DNA of 64,000 nucleotides. Origin: Loktanella sp. M215. Its GTDB lineage: Bacteria; Pseudomonadota; Alphaproteobacteria; Rhodobacterales; Rhodobacteraceae. A program made the translations under genes and the position numbers. Within the stretch, counting starts at the first letter, position 1; the number at the start of each line of letters is the position of its first letter. A model generated the notes under the pieces. The model made no database searches. It was given only the letters and a program-made list of their open reading frames with translations, and was not told the DNA's origin. This document shows, piece by piece, positions 55,728 to 63,004 of the stretch. Location: NCBI RefSeq assembly GCF_021735925.1, contig NZ_WMEA01000001.1, positions 3,626,001 through 3,690,000 on the forward strand, written 5' to 3'.

Positions 55728-56216
55728 ATGTCATCCACGAAATACACCGCTCCCCACATGATGCTGCACTGGCTGATGGCCGTGGCGGTGGCGATCCAGA
55801 TTGTCTTTGCAGACAATATGGGCGCGGCGTTCGACGCCAAGCTCGAAAACATCGAAATCGGGACCGGCTGGACCACAGGCGCAATCTTTCATGCGCTGTT
55901 GGGGGCGACCATCGGAGTCCTGATGTTGTGGCGCCTCGGCCTGCGTCTGACGACGGATATCCCGCCGCCACCCGAATCGGCGAGCGTGATCCAGACCGTC
56001 AGTCGCGCAACGCACTGGCTGTTCTACGCGATCCTGATTGGCATGCCCATTGTGGGCGCGCTGGCGTGGTTCATCCCGTCAGATTCACTGGCGGGTGTTC
56101 ACGACATAGCCGGCAAGGTGCTGCTGGCGCTGATCGCCCTGCATATCTTGGGCGCGATCTATCATCACTTCATCGCCGATGACAAAGCGGTCCTGCGGCG
56201 AATGTTGCCCCGCTAG
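55728..56216 (+). CDS. Cytochrome b561 family protein, 162 aa
   Basis: Four helices with the haem-ligand His residues: HMMLHWLMAV, IFHALLGATIG, ATHWLFYAIL and LIALHILGAIYHHF. It resembles superoxide:ubiquinone oxidoreductase CybB-type proteins in the inner membrane. The stop shares a CTAG with the convergent dehydrogenase gene. Confidence 0.92.
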   Translation: MSSTKYTAPHMMLHWLMAVAVAIQIVFADNMGAAFDAKLENIEIGTGWTTGAIFHALLGATIGVLMLWRLGLRLTTDIPPPPESASVIQTVSRATHWLFYAILIGMPIVGALAWFIPSDSLAGVHDIAGKVLLALIALHILGAIYHHFIADDKAVLRRMLPR

Positions 56217-57169
56217 GGCATCCACAGCGCCTGCGGCGGCCGTTGGCCCGCAGCCCAGGCGATGACATTGTCCAGCGCCATCTGGCCCATGGCCTCCCGA
56301 ACCTCCAGCGCTGCCGTGCCAAGGTGCGGCAGCAACACGACATTTTCCAATGTGGTCAAAGCCGCGGGAACACTTGGTTCGTGCGCATAGACGTCCAGCC
56401 CTGCCCTTATCCGACCGCGCGTCAGTTCCGCGATCAAGGCGCCCTCGTCCACCACGTCACCCCGCGCCACGTTCACGAAGATCGCACCATCGTCCAGTTG
56501 TGCCAGCGCCGCGGCATCAATCAGATGCGCGTTGTCACCTCCGCCGGGGACCGTCACCACGACCACGTCGGACTGGCTCATCAGGCTGTGCAGATCGGGC
56601 ACCTGACGGGACGGCACATCGACGTCCTTTTCCGAGCGATTGAAATAGATCACCTTCATATCGAAACCGTAGTGCGCCCGCCGCGCGACCGCCTGCCCGA
56701 TCCGGCCCATGCCGATGATCCCCAGCCGCTTGCCCGTGACATGCGCGCCCAGCATCTGCGTCGGATGCCAACCGGTCCAGCCGCCCGCACGGACCAGACG
56801 CTCGCCCTCGCCCGCCCGCCGGGCCGCCATCAGGATCAGCGTCATCGCAATGTCAGCGGTGGCATCGGTCACGACATCGGGCGTGTTCGACACCTGAACA
56901 CCCGCCCGTTGCGCCGCAGCAAGGTCGATGTGGTTATGGCCGACGCCAAAACTCGCGATCATGCCGCAGCGCAGATGATTCGTGGCAAAAGCCTCGGCGG
57001 TGAAGGCGTCGCCCAGCGTGCACAGAATCGCATCGTGGTGCTGCATCGCCTCCGCCGCCTCGGCCGCGGTCAGCCCCACAGTGCTGTCGCGCAAGGTCAC
57101 ATCGAATATGGCACGCGCGGCGGCAATCGTCGCGTCCGGAAAGGTTCGGGTCAACAGAAGACGTTTCAA
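56213..57169 (-). CDS. D-2-hydroxyacid dehydrogenase (glyoxylate/hydroxypyruvate reductase type), 318 aa
   Basis: Rossmann motif GIIGMGRIGQAVARR, catalytic Arg in NVARGDVVDEG, Glu in YAHEPSVP and His in LLPHLGTAALE. It reduces 2-oxo acids such as glyoxylate or hydroxypyruvate with NAD(P)H. The start is taken as TTG at 57169, which overlaps the csaA stop (TTGA) and has GGAGGG 8 nt before it; no ATG exists in a suitable place. Last gene of a coupled set with csaA and proC. Confidence 0.9.
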   Translation of the reverse strand: MKRLLLTRTFPDATIAAARAIFDVTLRDSTVGLTAAEAAEAMQHHDAILCTLGDAFTAEAFATNHLRCGMIASFGVGHNHIDLAAAQRAGVQVSNTPDVVTDATADIAMTLILMAARRAGEGERLVRAGGWTGWHPTQMLGAHVTGKRLGIIGMGRIGQAVARRAHYGFDMKVIYFNRSEKDVDVPSRQVPDLHSLMSQSDVVVVTVPGGGDNAHLIDAAALAQLDDGAIFVNVARGDVVDEGALIAELTRGRIRAGLDVYAHEPSVPAALTTLENVVLLPHLGTAALEVREAMGQMALDNVIAWAAGQRPPQALWMP

Positions 57170-57504
57170 TGCAAGCGCCCTCCGGCAGGAACGTCCTGAT
57201 CCGGCGTCACCAGAACGACCGCACCTTCGGCATCCGGCATCCCCAGAACCAGAACCTCTGACATGAACTTGCCGATCTGGCGCGGCGGAAAGTTCACCAC
57301 GGCGCAGACCATCCGCCCCACCAGCGTGTCCGGCGTATAGTGGACCGTCAGTTGCGCGCTGGTCTTGCGCTCTCCGATCTCGCCACCAAAATCGATCCAA
57401 AGCTTGATCGCGGGCTTGCGGGCCTCGGGATAGGGTTCGGCCCGCGTGACGCGCCCAACCCGGACGTCAACCTTCATGAAGTCGTCGAATGAGATCTCAG
57501 TCAC
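57166..57504 (-). CDS. csaA: CsaA-like tRNA-binding protein, 112 aa
   Basis: A stand-alone tRNA-binding OB-fold (EMAP/Trbp111 type): ISFDDFMKVDVRVGRVTRAE, LWIDFGGEIG and NFPPRQIGKFMSEVLVLG. In other bacteria CsaA is a chaperone-like or tRNA-binding protein. The start is GTG 57504, which overlaps the end of proC by 8 nt and has CGGGAG 7 nt upstream; TTG at 57510 is the alternative. Its stop overlaps the dehydrogenase start. Confidence 0.92.
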   Translation of the reverse strand: MTEISFDDFMKVDVRVGRVTRAEPYPEARKPAIKLWIDFGGEIGERKTSAQLTVHYTPDTLVGRMVCAVVNFPPRQIGKFMSEVLVLGMPDAEGAVVLVTPDQDVPAGGRLH

Positions 57505-58312
57505 GTGCAAGCTCCCGGCTGCGTGTGGCCGCGGCTGTCACGGCGCGGGTCAAAAGCGGCGGGAATCCGGTCGCAGCATCCATCAGCACCTCCAGCGCGG
57601 CCTGCGTGGTCCCATTCGGGCTGGTCACGTTGCGGCGGAGCTGGGCGGGGTCCTCGGGGCTGTCTTCGGCCAGTTGCCCTGCGCCGCCGACGGTCGCCTT
57701 GGCCAGCGCCATGGCCAGGTCCGGCGCCAGCCCCTGCTCCACCCCAGCCGCGGCAAGTGTCTCGATCAGGTGAAAGACATAGGCCGGGCCCGACCCGCTT
57801 ACGGCGGTCACGGCATCCATCTGGGATTCCTCCTCCAGCCGCACCGTCTGGCCCACCGCCCCCATCAGCGCCTCGGCCAGGGCCAGATGCGCCTCGGTCG
57901 CGGCGGCGTTGCCAATCAGCGCCGAAATACCCCGCCCGATGGCCGCAGGCGTGTTCGGCATCGTCCGCACGACGGGCGTGGCTTCTCCGAACGTCTGCGC
58001 AAAACGCACCAGCGGCGTGCCCGCCGCGACCGAAACGAAAAGCGTCCCGCCCCCGCCCAGCGCCTGCATCGACGGCAGTGCTGCCCCCATCGTCTGCGGC
58101 TTGACCGCGACCAGCGCCACGGCCGGATTGTCGGGCATGCCCGCATTGACATGCACGCCGGTCCCGCTGGCCCAGTCGCTTGGCGACGGATCCAGCACCC
58201 AGACGCTGGTCGCGGGCAGACCGCCCTTCAGCCAGCCGTCCAACAGCGCCGACCCCATCTTGCCACAGCCCAGCAGGACAAGCCCACGGCGTGCAACGTC
58301 ATCCATATTCAT
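57497..58312 (-). CDS. proC: Pyrroline-5-carboxylate reductase, 271 aa
   Basis: N-terminal Rossmann domain with LVLLGCGKMGSALLDGWL and VAVKPQTMGAAL, VVRTMPNTPAAIGRG, and the C-terminal dimerisation domain with SGSGPAYVFHLIETL and NVTSPNGTTQAAL. It makes the last step of proline synthesis. The ATG at 58312 is chosen over one two codons later. Its 3' end overlaps csaA. Confidence 0.96.
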   Translation of the reverse strand: MNMDDVARRGLVLLGCGKMGSALLDGWLKGGLPATSVWVLDPSPSDWASGTGVHVNAGMPDNPAVALVAVKPQTMGAALPSMQALGGGGTLFVSVAAGTPLVRFAQTFGEATPVVRTMPNTPAAIGRGISALIGNAAATEAHLALAEALMGAVGQTVRLEEESQMDAVTAVSGSGPAYVFHLIETLAAAGVEQGLAPDLAMALAKATVGGAGQLAEDSPEDPAQLRRNVTSPNGTTQAALEVLMDAATGFPPLLTRAVTAAATRSRELARD

Positions 58313-58390
58313 CTGTCTTTTCCCAATTTTCCCCGACACTCTAGGCAGCGATCTGTCCGGAAACAACGCCAAGAAGGCGCCGGGATGGCA

Positions 58391-58450
58391 TCTTCTCGTT
58401 CCAAATCCCTCGGGGGTGCGGGGGGTCCGGGGGGCCGCAGGCCCCCCGGC
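58391..58450. repeat. Dispersed intergenic repeat, copy 7, variant core
   Basis: TCTTCTCGTTCCAAATCCCTC followed by a G-rich run and a perfect 10-bp hairpin CCGGGGGGCC-GCA-GGCCCCCCGG (58427-58449). The core reads AAATCCCTC rather than AAATACTCC, so it is a diverged copy. It separates the YbjN gene from proC. Confidence 0.6.
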
Positions 58451-58481
58451 GTCGCGACGCGCGACAGCGCGGCGCAAAACC

Positions 58482-58985
58482 TCAGGCGCGCCCGTAGGCC
58501 TCGCCGATGGCGATCCGGATCGCTTCCGCCGGGGTCCGCTCGGCCCAGGTGACCAGTTGCAACGCGGGATAGTACCGCTCGCAGCTTGTGACCGCCGTAT
58601 GGATCATCGTGTCGATCTGTTCGGGGCTTGCGATCTGCTCGCCCGCCAAGACCAGACCGTAGCGATAGACCATCATCTTCTGCTCGGGCCACCAAGTGAA
58701 CGTGCCAGCCCAGCTGTCGTCGTTGATCGTGTTCAGGGCCTCGAACAGGGCCTGCGTGCGGTGCGCGGGCGGCTCCATCTCGAAGGTGCAGATCAGCCGC
58801 AGCGTCTCGTCACGGTCTGACCAGGACAGGGTGATCGCATAGGTGCGCCACTGCCCCTCGACGGCCATCGCGATCTGGTTGTCGGCCAGCCGGTCGAATT
58901 CCCACGCATGGTGTTCGGCCAGATGCTCCACCAGGTCGATGGGATGCAGGTCGTCGGTGTCGAAATACTGCTCGATCAATGCCAT
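58482..58985 (-). CDS. YbjN domain protein, 167 aa
   Basis: The YbjN (type III chaperone-like) fold with IEQYFDTDDLHPIDLVEHLA, WRTYAITLSWSDRDETLRLI and a closing EQIDTMIHTAVTSCERYYPAL. The role of YbjN is unclear; in enterobacteria it affects motility and stress. GAGG lies before the ATG at 58985. Neighbour of proC on the same strand, with a repeat between. Confidence 0.9.
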   Translation of the reverse strand: MALIEQYFDTDDLHPIDLVEHLAEHHAWEFDRLADNQIAMAVEGQWRTYAITLSWSDRDETLRLICTFEMEPPAHRTQALFEALNTINDDSWAGTFTWWPEQKMMVYRYGLVLAGEQIASPEQIDTMIHTAVTSCERYYPALQLVTWAERTPAEAIRIAIGEAYGRA

Positions 58986-59310
58986 GTCATTTGCCTCTTT
59001 CATGTACCGGTCCCGCGTTGCGTCCCCAGCACTATGCCACTGCTCTAGTGACGGTATGGTTCTTGTTAGTCCCCTACGAGATATGGTGCTGCCGCGAGGA
59101 CGGTCTGTAAAGTCGTTTCTTGGGGATAAGTGCCTGCTGCTTGCGCTTTTCGCGCGATTTCATGCAGAATACACGCTTCCACAGCTCATTTCCATCTTCA
59201 TTCGGCGGGATCACCGAAAGGTGCAGCCCATCCGCGAAAACCCGCCGCATTGCATCGGGCGCACGGCGGGCCTACCACAGCGTCACCCTTCAAAACCACA
59301 GGATGACCCC
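58986..59310. other. Intergenic region between divergent YbjN and M42 genes
   Basis: No ORF of note and no clear repeat. It must hold two promoters. One frame of the M42 gene stays open through it, but the sequence there is not protein-like and the M42 domain starts at 59311. Confidence 0.4.
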
Positions 59311-60345
59311 ATGAACATCGATCTGCTGAAGCGGCTGTGCGAAATGCCCGGCGTCCCCGGGCACGAAGACCGCGTCCGCGCCCTGATCCAGTCAGAGATC
59401 GCGGACCTTTTCGACCACACGGAGGTCGACCCGATGGGCAACCTGCTGTGCCGGCGCGACGCCGCGCGCCCGGATGCGCCGCGTATCATGCTGCTTTGCC
59501 ACATGGACGAGATCGGCTTTCTGGTCAGCCACATCGACGACAAGGGCTATCTTTACGTCCAGCCCGTCGGCGGTTTCGATCCGCGCAACCTGTTTTCGCG
59601 CCGGGTGCTGGTCTGCACAGACGACGGCGACCTGAAGGGCGTGATGAACCCGGGCGGCAAGCCGATCCACATCTCGAGCGCGGAAGACCGCAAGAAGGTG
59701 CCGGAGGTCGGCGAGTTCTTTATCGACACAGGGTTGGGTCTGGCGGCGAAGGACCGCGTCAAGGTCGGCGATTTCGTCGTCATGGACGAACCCTTCCTCG
59801 AGATGGGCGACACCTTCGTCAGCAAGGCACTCGACAACCGCGTCGCATGCTGGCTCGGGATCGAGGCGATGCGCGCTTTGGGCGACGGCGGTCGCGGCGC
59901 GGAAATCCACGTGGCCTTCACCTGTCAGGAAGAGGTCGGTCTGCGCGGCGCGCGCACCGCGGCCTTCGCCGTGCGGCCCGATATCGGTCTGGGCATCGAC
60001 ACGACGCTGGCCTGCGACACGCCGGGCATCCCCGACAAGGACGCGACGACACGCCACGGTCTGGGCTTCGGCCTGCATGTGCGCGACAGTTCCTTCATCG
60101 CGGACAAGGGCCTCGTGCGCGACATCGCCGCCCTGGCCGAGGCAAAGGGCATCCCCTACCAGCGCACGATGCTGGCGGCGGGCGGTCAGGATGGCGCTGC
60201 GGCGCAACAGGCGGCAGCCGGGGCGCGCGCGGTCGGGATCGTCGTCGGCACGCGCTACATTCACACGGTGACAGAGATGGTTCATCGCACCGACCTGCTG
60301 GCTGCGCGCGACATCATTGCCGCCTACCTCGCGGAATTTGCATGA
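59311..60345 (+). CDS. M42 family aminopeptidase/glutamyl endopeptidase-like protein, 344 aa
   Basis: Co-catalytic metallopeptidase motifs: CHMDEIGFLV (metal His, Asp), LDNRVACWLGIEAM (metal Asp), CQEEVGLRGAR (catalytic and metal Glu) and a C-terminal GTRYIHTVTEMVH (metal His). Such enzymes form tetrahedral aminopeptidases (FrvX/TET) or cellulase-M type proteins that trim peptides in the cytoplasm. The start at 59311 has AGGA upstream. Convergent with the fasciclin gene over a shared terminator. Confidence 0.94.
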   Translation: MNIDLLKRLCEMPGVPGHEDRVRALIQSEIADLFDHTEVDPMGNLLCRRDAARPDAPRIMLLCHMDEIGFLVSHIDDKGYLYVQPVGGFDPRNLFSRRVLVCTDDGDLKGVMNPGGKPIHISSAEDRKKVPEVGEFFIDTGLGLAAKDRVKVGDFVVMDEPFLEMGDTFVSKALDNRVACWLGIEAMRALGDGGRGAEIHVAFTCQEEVGLRGARTAAFAVRPDIGLGIDTTLACDTPGIPDKDATTRHGLGFGLHVRDSSFIADKGLVRDIAALAEAKGIPYQRTMLAAGGQDGAAAQQAAAGARAVGIVVGTRYIHTVTEMVHRTDLLAARDIIAAYLAEFA

Positions 60346-60348
60346 AAA

Positions 60349-60378
60349 AGGCCTCCCGCGGGCAACCGCGGGAGGCCT
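60349..60378. terminator. Bidirectional terminator between M42 peptidase and fasciclin 1
   Basis: AGGCCTCCCGCGG pairs perfectly with CCGCGGGAGGCCT around a GCAA tetraloop. An A run precedes it on the plus strand and would be a T run for the minus-strand transcript. Confidence 0.8.
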
Positions 60379-60408
60379 GATCGACGTGATGGTCGATGAC
60401 GTGTCGGC

Positions 60409-61002
60409 TTATTCGGCCGGCAGCATCACGGTGTCGATCACATGGACGACGCCATTCGACTGGATCACGTCGGGTGTCACGATCTCGGCGACCTGACCAC
60501 GTTCGTCGGTGATGGTAAAGTGCTCTTCACCCACGGCCTTCACGGCGTCCTTGCGGATCGTCACCTTGCAACCGCCGACGGTCTCAAGCTCCTGCTCGCC
60601 ACCCTCGTTACCGAACTGACCGGCCAGTTCTTCGGTGTTCATCGCGCCGGGAATGACGTGGCAGGTCAGGATCTTGGCCAGTGCCGCCTGATTTTCCGGC
60701 TTCATCAACTCTTCCAGCTGCGCGGGATCGAGCTTGGCGAAGGCGTCGTTCGTCGGGGCCAGCACGGTGAACGGGCCTTCACCCGACAGCGTATCGACCA
60801 GACCGGCGGCCTGCACGGCGGCAACCAGTGTCGAAAGGTTGCCAGCATTGGATGCGTTTTCGACGATCGTCATGTCGGGCATCATCTCGACACCGTCAAC
60901 CATCGGGTTGCCGGCGGCGCTCATGTGGGACTCGGCTGCAGCGGCGCCTGCTGTCAGGCTCAGAGCGGCAACGGCGGCCATCAGTTTGCTTGTCATCGAC
61001 AT
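60409..61002 (-). CDS. Secreted fasciclin-domain protein 1, 197 aa
   Basis: A Sec signal peptide (MSMTSKLMAAVAALSLTAGAAAAES) and one FAS1 domain with GPFTVLAPTNDAFAKLD (H1 motif), LAKILTCHVIPGAM and QSNGVVHVIDTVMLPAE (H2 motif). Bacterial FAS1 proteins mediate adhesion or cell-surface interactions. The ATG at 61002 is preferred, with AAAGAGAG 7 nt upstream. It is a clear paralogue of the next gene upstream, with near-identical start and end segments. Confidence 0.93.
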   Translation of the reverse strand: MSMTSKLMAAVAALSLTAGAAAAESHMSAAGNPMVDGVEMMPDMTIVENASNAGNLSTLVAAVQAAGLVDTLSGEGPFTVLAPTNDAFAKLDPAQLEELMKPENQAALAKILTCHVIPGAMNTEELAGQFGNEGGEQELETVGGCKVTIRKDAVKAVGEEHFTITDERGQVAEIVTPDVIQSNGVVHVIDTVMLPAE

Positions 61003-61130
61003 AAAAAAACTCTCTTTCATAGATACATGCAGGTTTTGTTGTCCTGCTATGCCCCTACAACGAGCATCCCCGTCAGAATGTTCCCAAAGGGCTCTCGAGC
61101 TTGCAGCTTTCAGGCAGGACACGGCCCGTC

Positions 61131-61170
61131 GCAAACAAAAACCCCGCCCTGTCGCACGACAAGGCGGGGT
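61131..61170 (-). terminator. Rho-independent terminator of fasciclin 2
   Basis: ACCCCGCCCTGTCG / CGACAAGGCGGGGT forms a 14-bp stem with one mismatch and a 2-nt loop. On the minus strand the stem is followed by TTTTTGTTTGC, so it ends the transcript of the upstream fasciclin gene and separates the two paralogues. Confidence 0.82.
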
Positions 61171-61202
61171 CGATCCGTCAGGGTCGCCTGACAGGATGCA
61201 GA

Positions 61203-61778
61203 TTACTCTGCCGGCAGCATCACCGTGTCGATGACGTGCACGACGCCGTTCGACTGCTTGACGTCGGCCTGGGTAACCGTCGCCACCTGTCCGCGCTCGT
61301 CGGTCAGGGTGATCATGTCGCCGTCCATCTTGGCCTGCAAAACGCAGCCGCCCACCGTGGTCACGGCGTGCGTGCCGTTATCGTCGGCAATCATGCCCAT
61401 GATCGCATCCGACATCGCATCGGCCGCAACGACATGGCAGGTCAGAATCTTGGCAAGGGCAGCCTGATTTTCCGGCTTCATCAGTTCCGCGACCTGCGTC
61501 TGGTCCAGCTTGGCGAAGGCGTCATTCGTCGGTGCGAAGACAGTGAACGGGCCGGTGCCAGACAGCGTTTCCACCAGACCCGCAGCCTGCACGGCGGCAA
61601 CCAGCGTGGTCAGGTTCTCGGCGGTCGAGGCGTTTTCAACGATCGTCTTGGTCGGGAACATCTCGGCACCACCCACCATCGGATTGCCGTCGGCGCTCAT
61701 GTGGGATTCGGCAAAGGCCGCACCGGTGGACAGTGCGAACACGGCAGCGGCGGTCATCAGCTTTGTTTTCATCGACAT
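61203..61778 (-). CDS. Secreted fasciclin-domain protein 2, 191 aa
   Basis: Same plan as its neighbour: signal peptide (MSMKTKLMTAAAVFALSTGAAFAES), then SHMSADGNPMVGG and a FAS1 domain with GPFTVFAPTNDAFAKLD, ALAKILTCHV and the same closing NGVVHVIDTVMLPAE. The central loop differs (VVAADAMSDAIMGMIADDNG). The two genes are a tandem duplication that has diverged in the middle. Each has its own terminator. Confidence 0.93.
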   Translation of the reverse strand: MSMKTKLMTAAAVFALSTGAAFAESHMSADGNPMVGGAEMFPTKTIVENASTAENLTTLVAAVQAAGLVETLSGTGPFTVFAPTNDAFAKLDQTQVAELMKPENQAALAKILTCHVVAADAMSDAIMGMIADDNGTHAVTTVGGCVLQAKMDGDMITLTDERGQVATVTQADVKQSNGVVHVIDTVMLPAE

Positions 61779-61916
61779 GTATTGTCTCTTTCTCTCTTCC
61801 CGGCAGGTCGTTGTGACCTGCGATGTGGCAACCACGAGAGAGGTGCAGAAAAAGTTGCTCTTGATCAGGAAATCGTGTGCGGCGCGCGCCGTTCTGATGC
61901 CCGCAGGGGATCCCAT

Positions 61917-62609
61917 TCAGATCAGGCGGGCCAGCCAGATCGGCAGATCCGCAACGCTGTCCAACACGATATCGGCCAGCGGCGACAGGTCGTCGCGGCT
62001 GGCCGGCCCGGTCAGCACCCCCACGCAGGTCATGCCGGCGGCGCGCCCGGCCGTCAGATCATGGGGGCTGTCACCGATCATCGCACAATCCATCGGGCGC
62101 AGTCCTGTCGCCTTGCAAAAGGCCAGCAAGGGCGCGGCAGAGGGTTTGGCGCCGTGCCCGCTGTCGTAGCCCGCGACAAAGGCCATCTCATCCAGAATGC
62201 CCGCATCCTCCAGATGCCGCATCGCCGGGTCTTCGGCGTCGTTCGTGACCACGCCCAGCGTTTGCCCCATGGCCCGCAGCCGCGCCATGAGGGGCGCAAG
62301 ATCGGTTGCCGGTTGCTGCGGCACGTCGGCGGAAAAGGCGTTCATCCGCGCAATGAGCGCGCCGAGATCGCCCGGCCCCGTCACCGACAGGACAGCGCGG
62401 GCCACGACGTCGATTGGCTCTGCAATCACGAGGCTGCCGGGCCGGAACCGATTCATCGACAGATCATAGCCAAGCACGGTCGCCAACCGGTCCAGGCGGG
62501 TGGCATCGCCCGCCGCCTCCGACACCAATAAACGGCGCGTGAAAACACCCCAGGTGGCATTGAAATCGAACAGCGTGCCGTCCTTGTCAAAGATCAAGCC
62601 CTTGATCAT
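61917..62609 (-). CDS. HAD family hydrolase (phosphoglycolate phosphatase-like), 230 aa
   Basis: HAD motifs: I FDKDGTLFDF (nucleophile Asp), II GVVTND, III AKPSAAP (Lys), IV IGDSPHDL. An alpha-helical cap lies between motifs I and II, as in phosphoglycolate phosphatases. Substrate uncertain. The frame is open 35 codons upstream but the domain starts at the ATG at 62609. Confidence 0.92.
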   Translation of the reverse strand: MIKGLIFDKDGTLFDFNATWGVFTRRLLVSEAAGDATRLDRLATVLGYDLSMNRFRPGSLVIAEPIDVVARAVLSVTGPGDLGALIARMNAFSADVPQQPATDLAPLMARLRAMGQTLGVVTNDAEDPAMRHLEDAGILDEMAFVAGYDSGHGAKPSAAPLLAFCKATGLRPMDCAMIGDSPHDLTAGRAAGMTCVGVLTGPASRDDLSPLADIVLDSVADLPIWLARLI

Positions 62610-62634
62610 GCAGGATACTTCCTGAAGGGCACCA

Positions 62635-62913
62635 TCAAGTCCAATGCACCTGCTCTGCCCCCGGCAGGGCATAGCGCGCGCGCAGAGGGGCATCATAGGG
62701 CAACCCGTGCGCATCGCAGAAGGCCATCACCCAGTCATCGCGCTGGGTCAGGAAATCCAGCACCGACGCGAGGAAGACCGGGTCCGACGCGCCTTGCCGC
62801 AGATCGTCCGGCGACAGTCCGCTGCCCCCCATGAAGGCACCGGACAGGTCGTCATCGGCAGCGACATGGGCCAGCGCCTGCAAGGCCAGCACTTCGGCGG
62901 TTTCCGGCGTCAT
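62635..62913 (-). CDS. DUF3572 family protein, 92 aa
   Basis: The small helical DUF3572 pattern is clear: EVLALQALAHVAADDDLSGA, FMGGSGLSPDDLRQGASDP and VLDFLTQRDDWVMAFCDAHG. Function unknown. It is divergent from the PleD-like gene, an arrangement I recall from other Rhodobacteraceae, and upstream of the HAD gene by 25 bp, probably one transcript. Confidence 0.9.
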   Translation of the reverse strand: MTPETAEVLALQALAHVAADDDLSGAFMGGSGLSPDDLRQGASDPVFLASVLDFLTQRDDWVMAFCDAHGLPYDAPLRARYALPGAEQVHWT

Positions 62914-63004
62914 CTATAATCCATTTCCGAAGGTGAACACTTTTTTAATACATCTCGCGCAATCTGACCGGGCGATGGTGAAACCGTCAGTGAAGGATTG
63001 CAAG

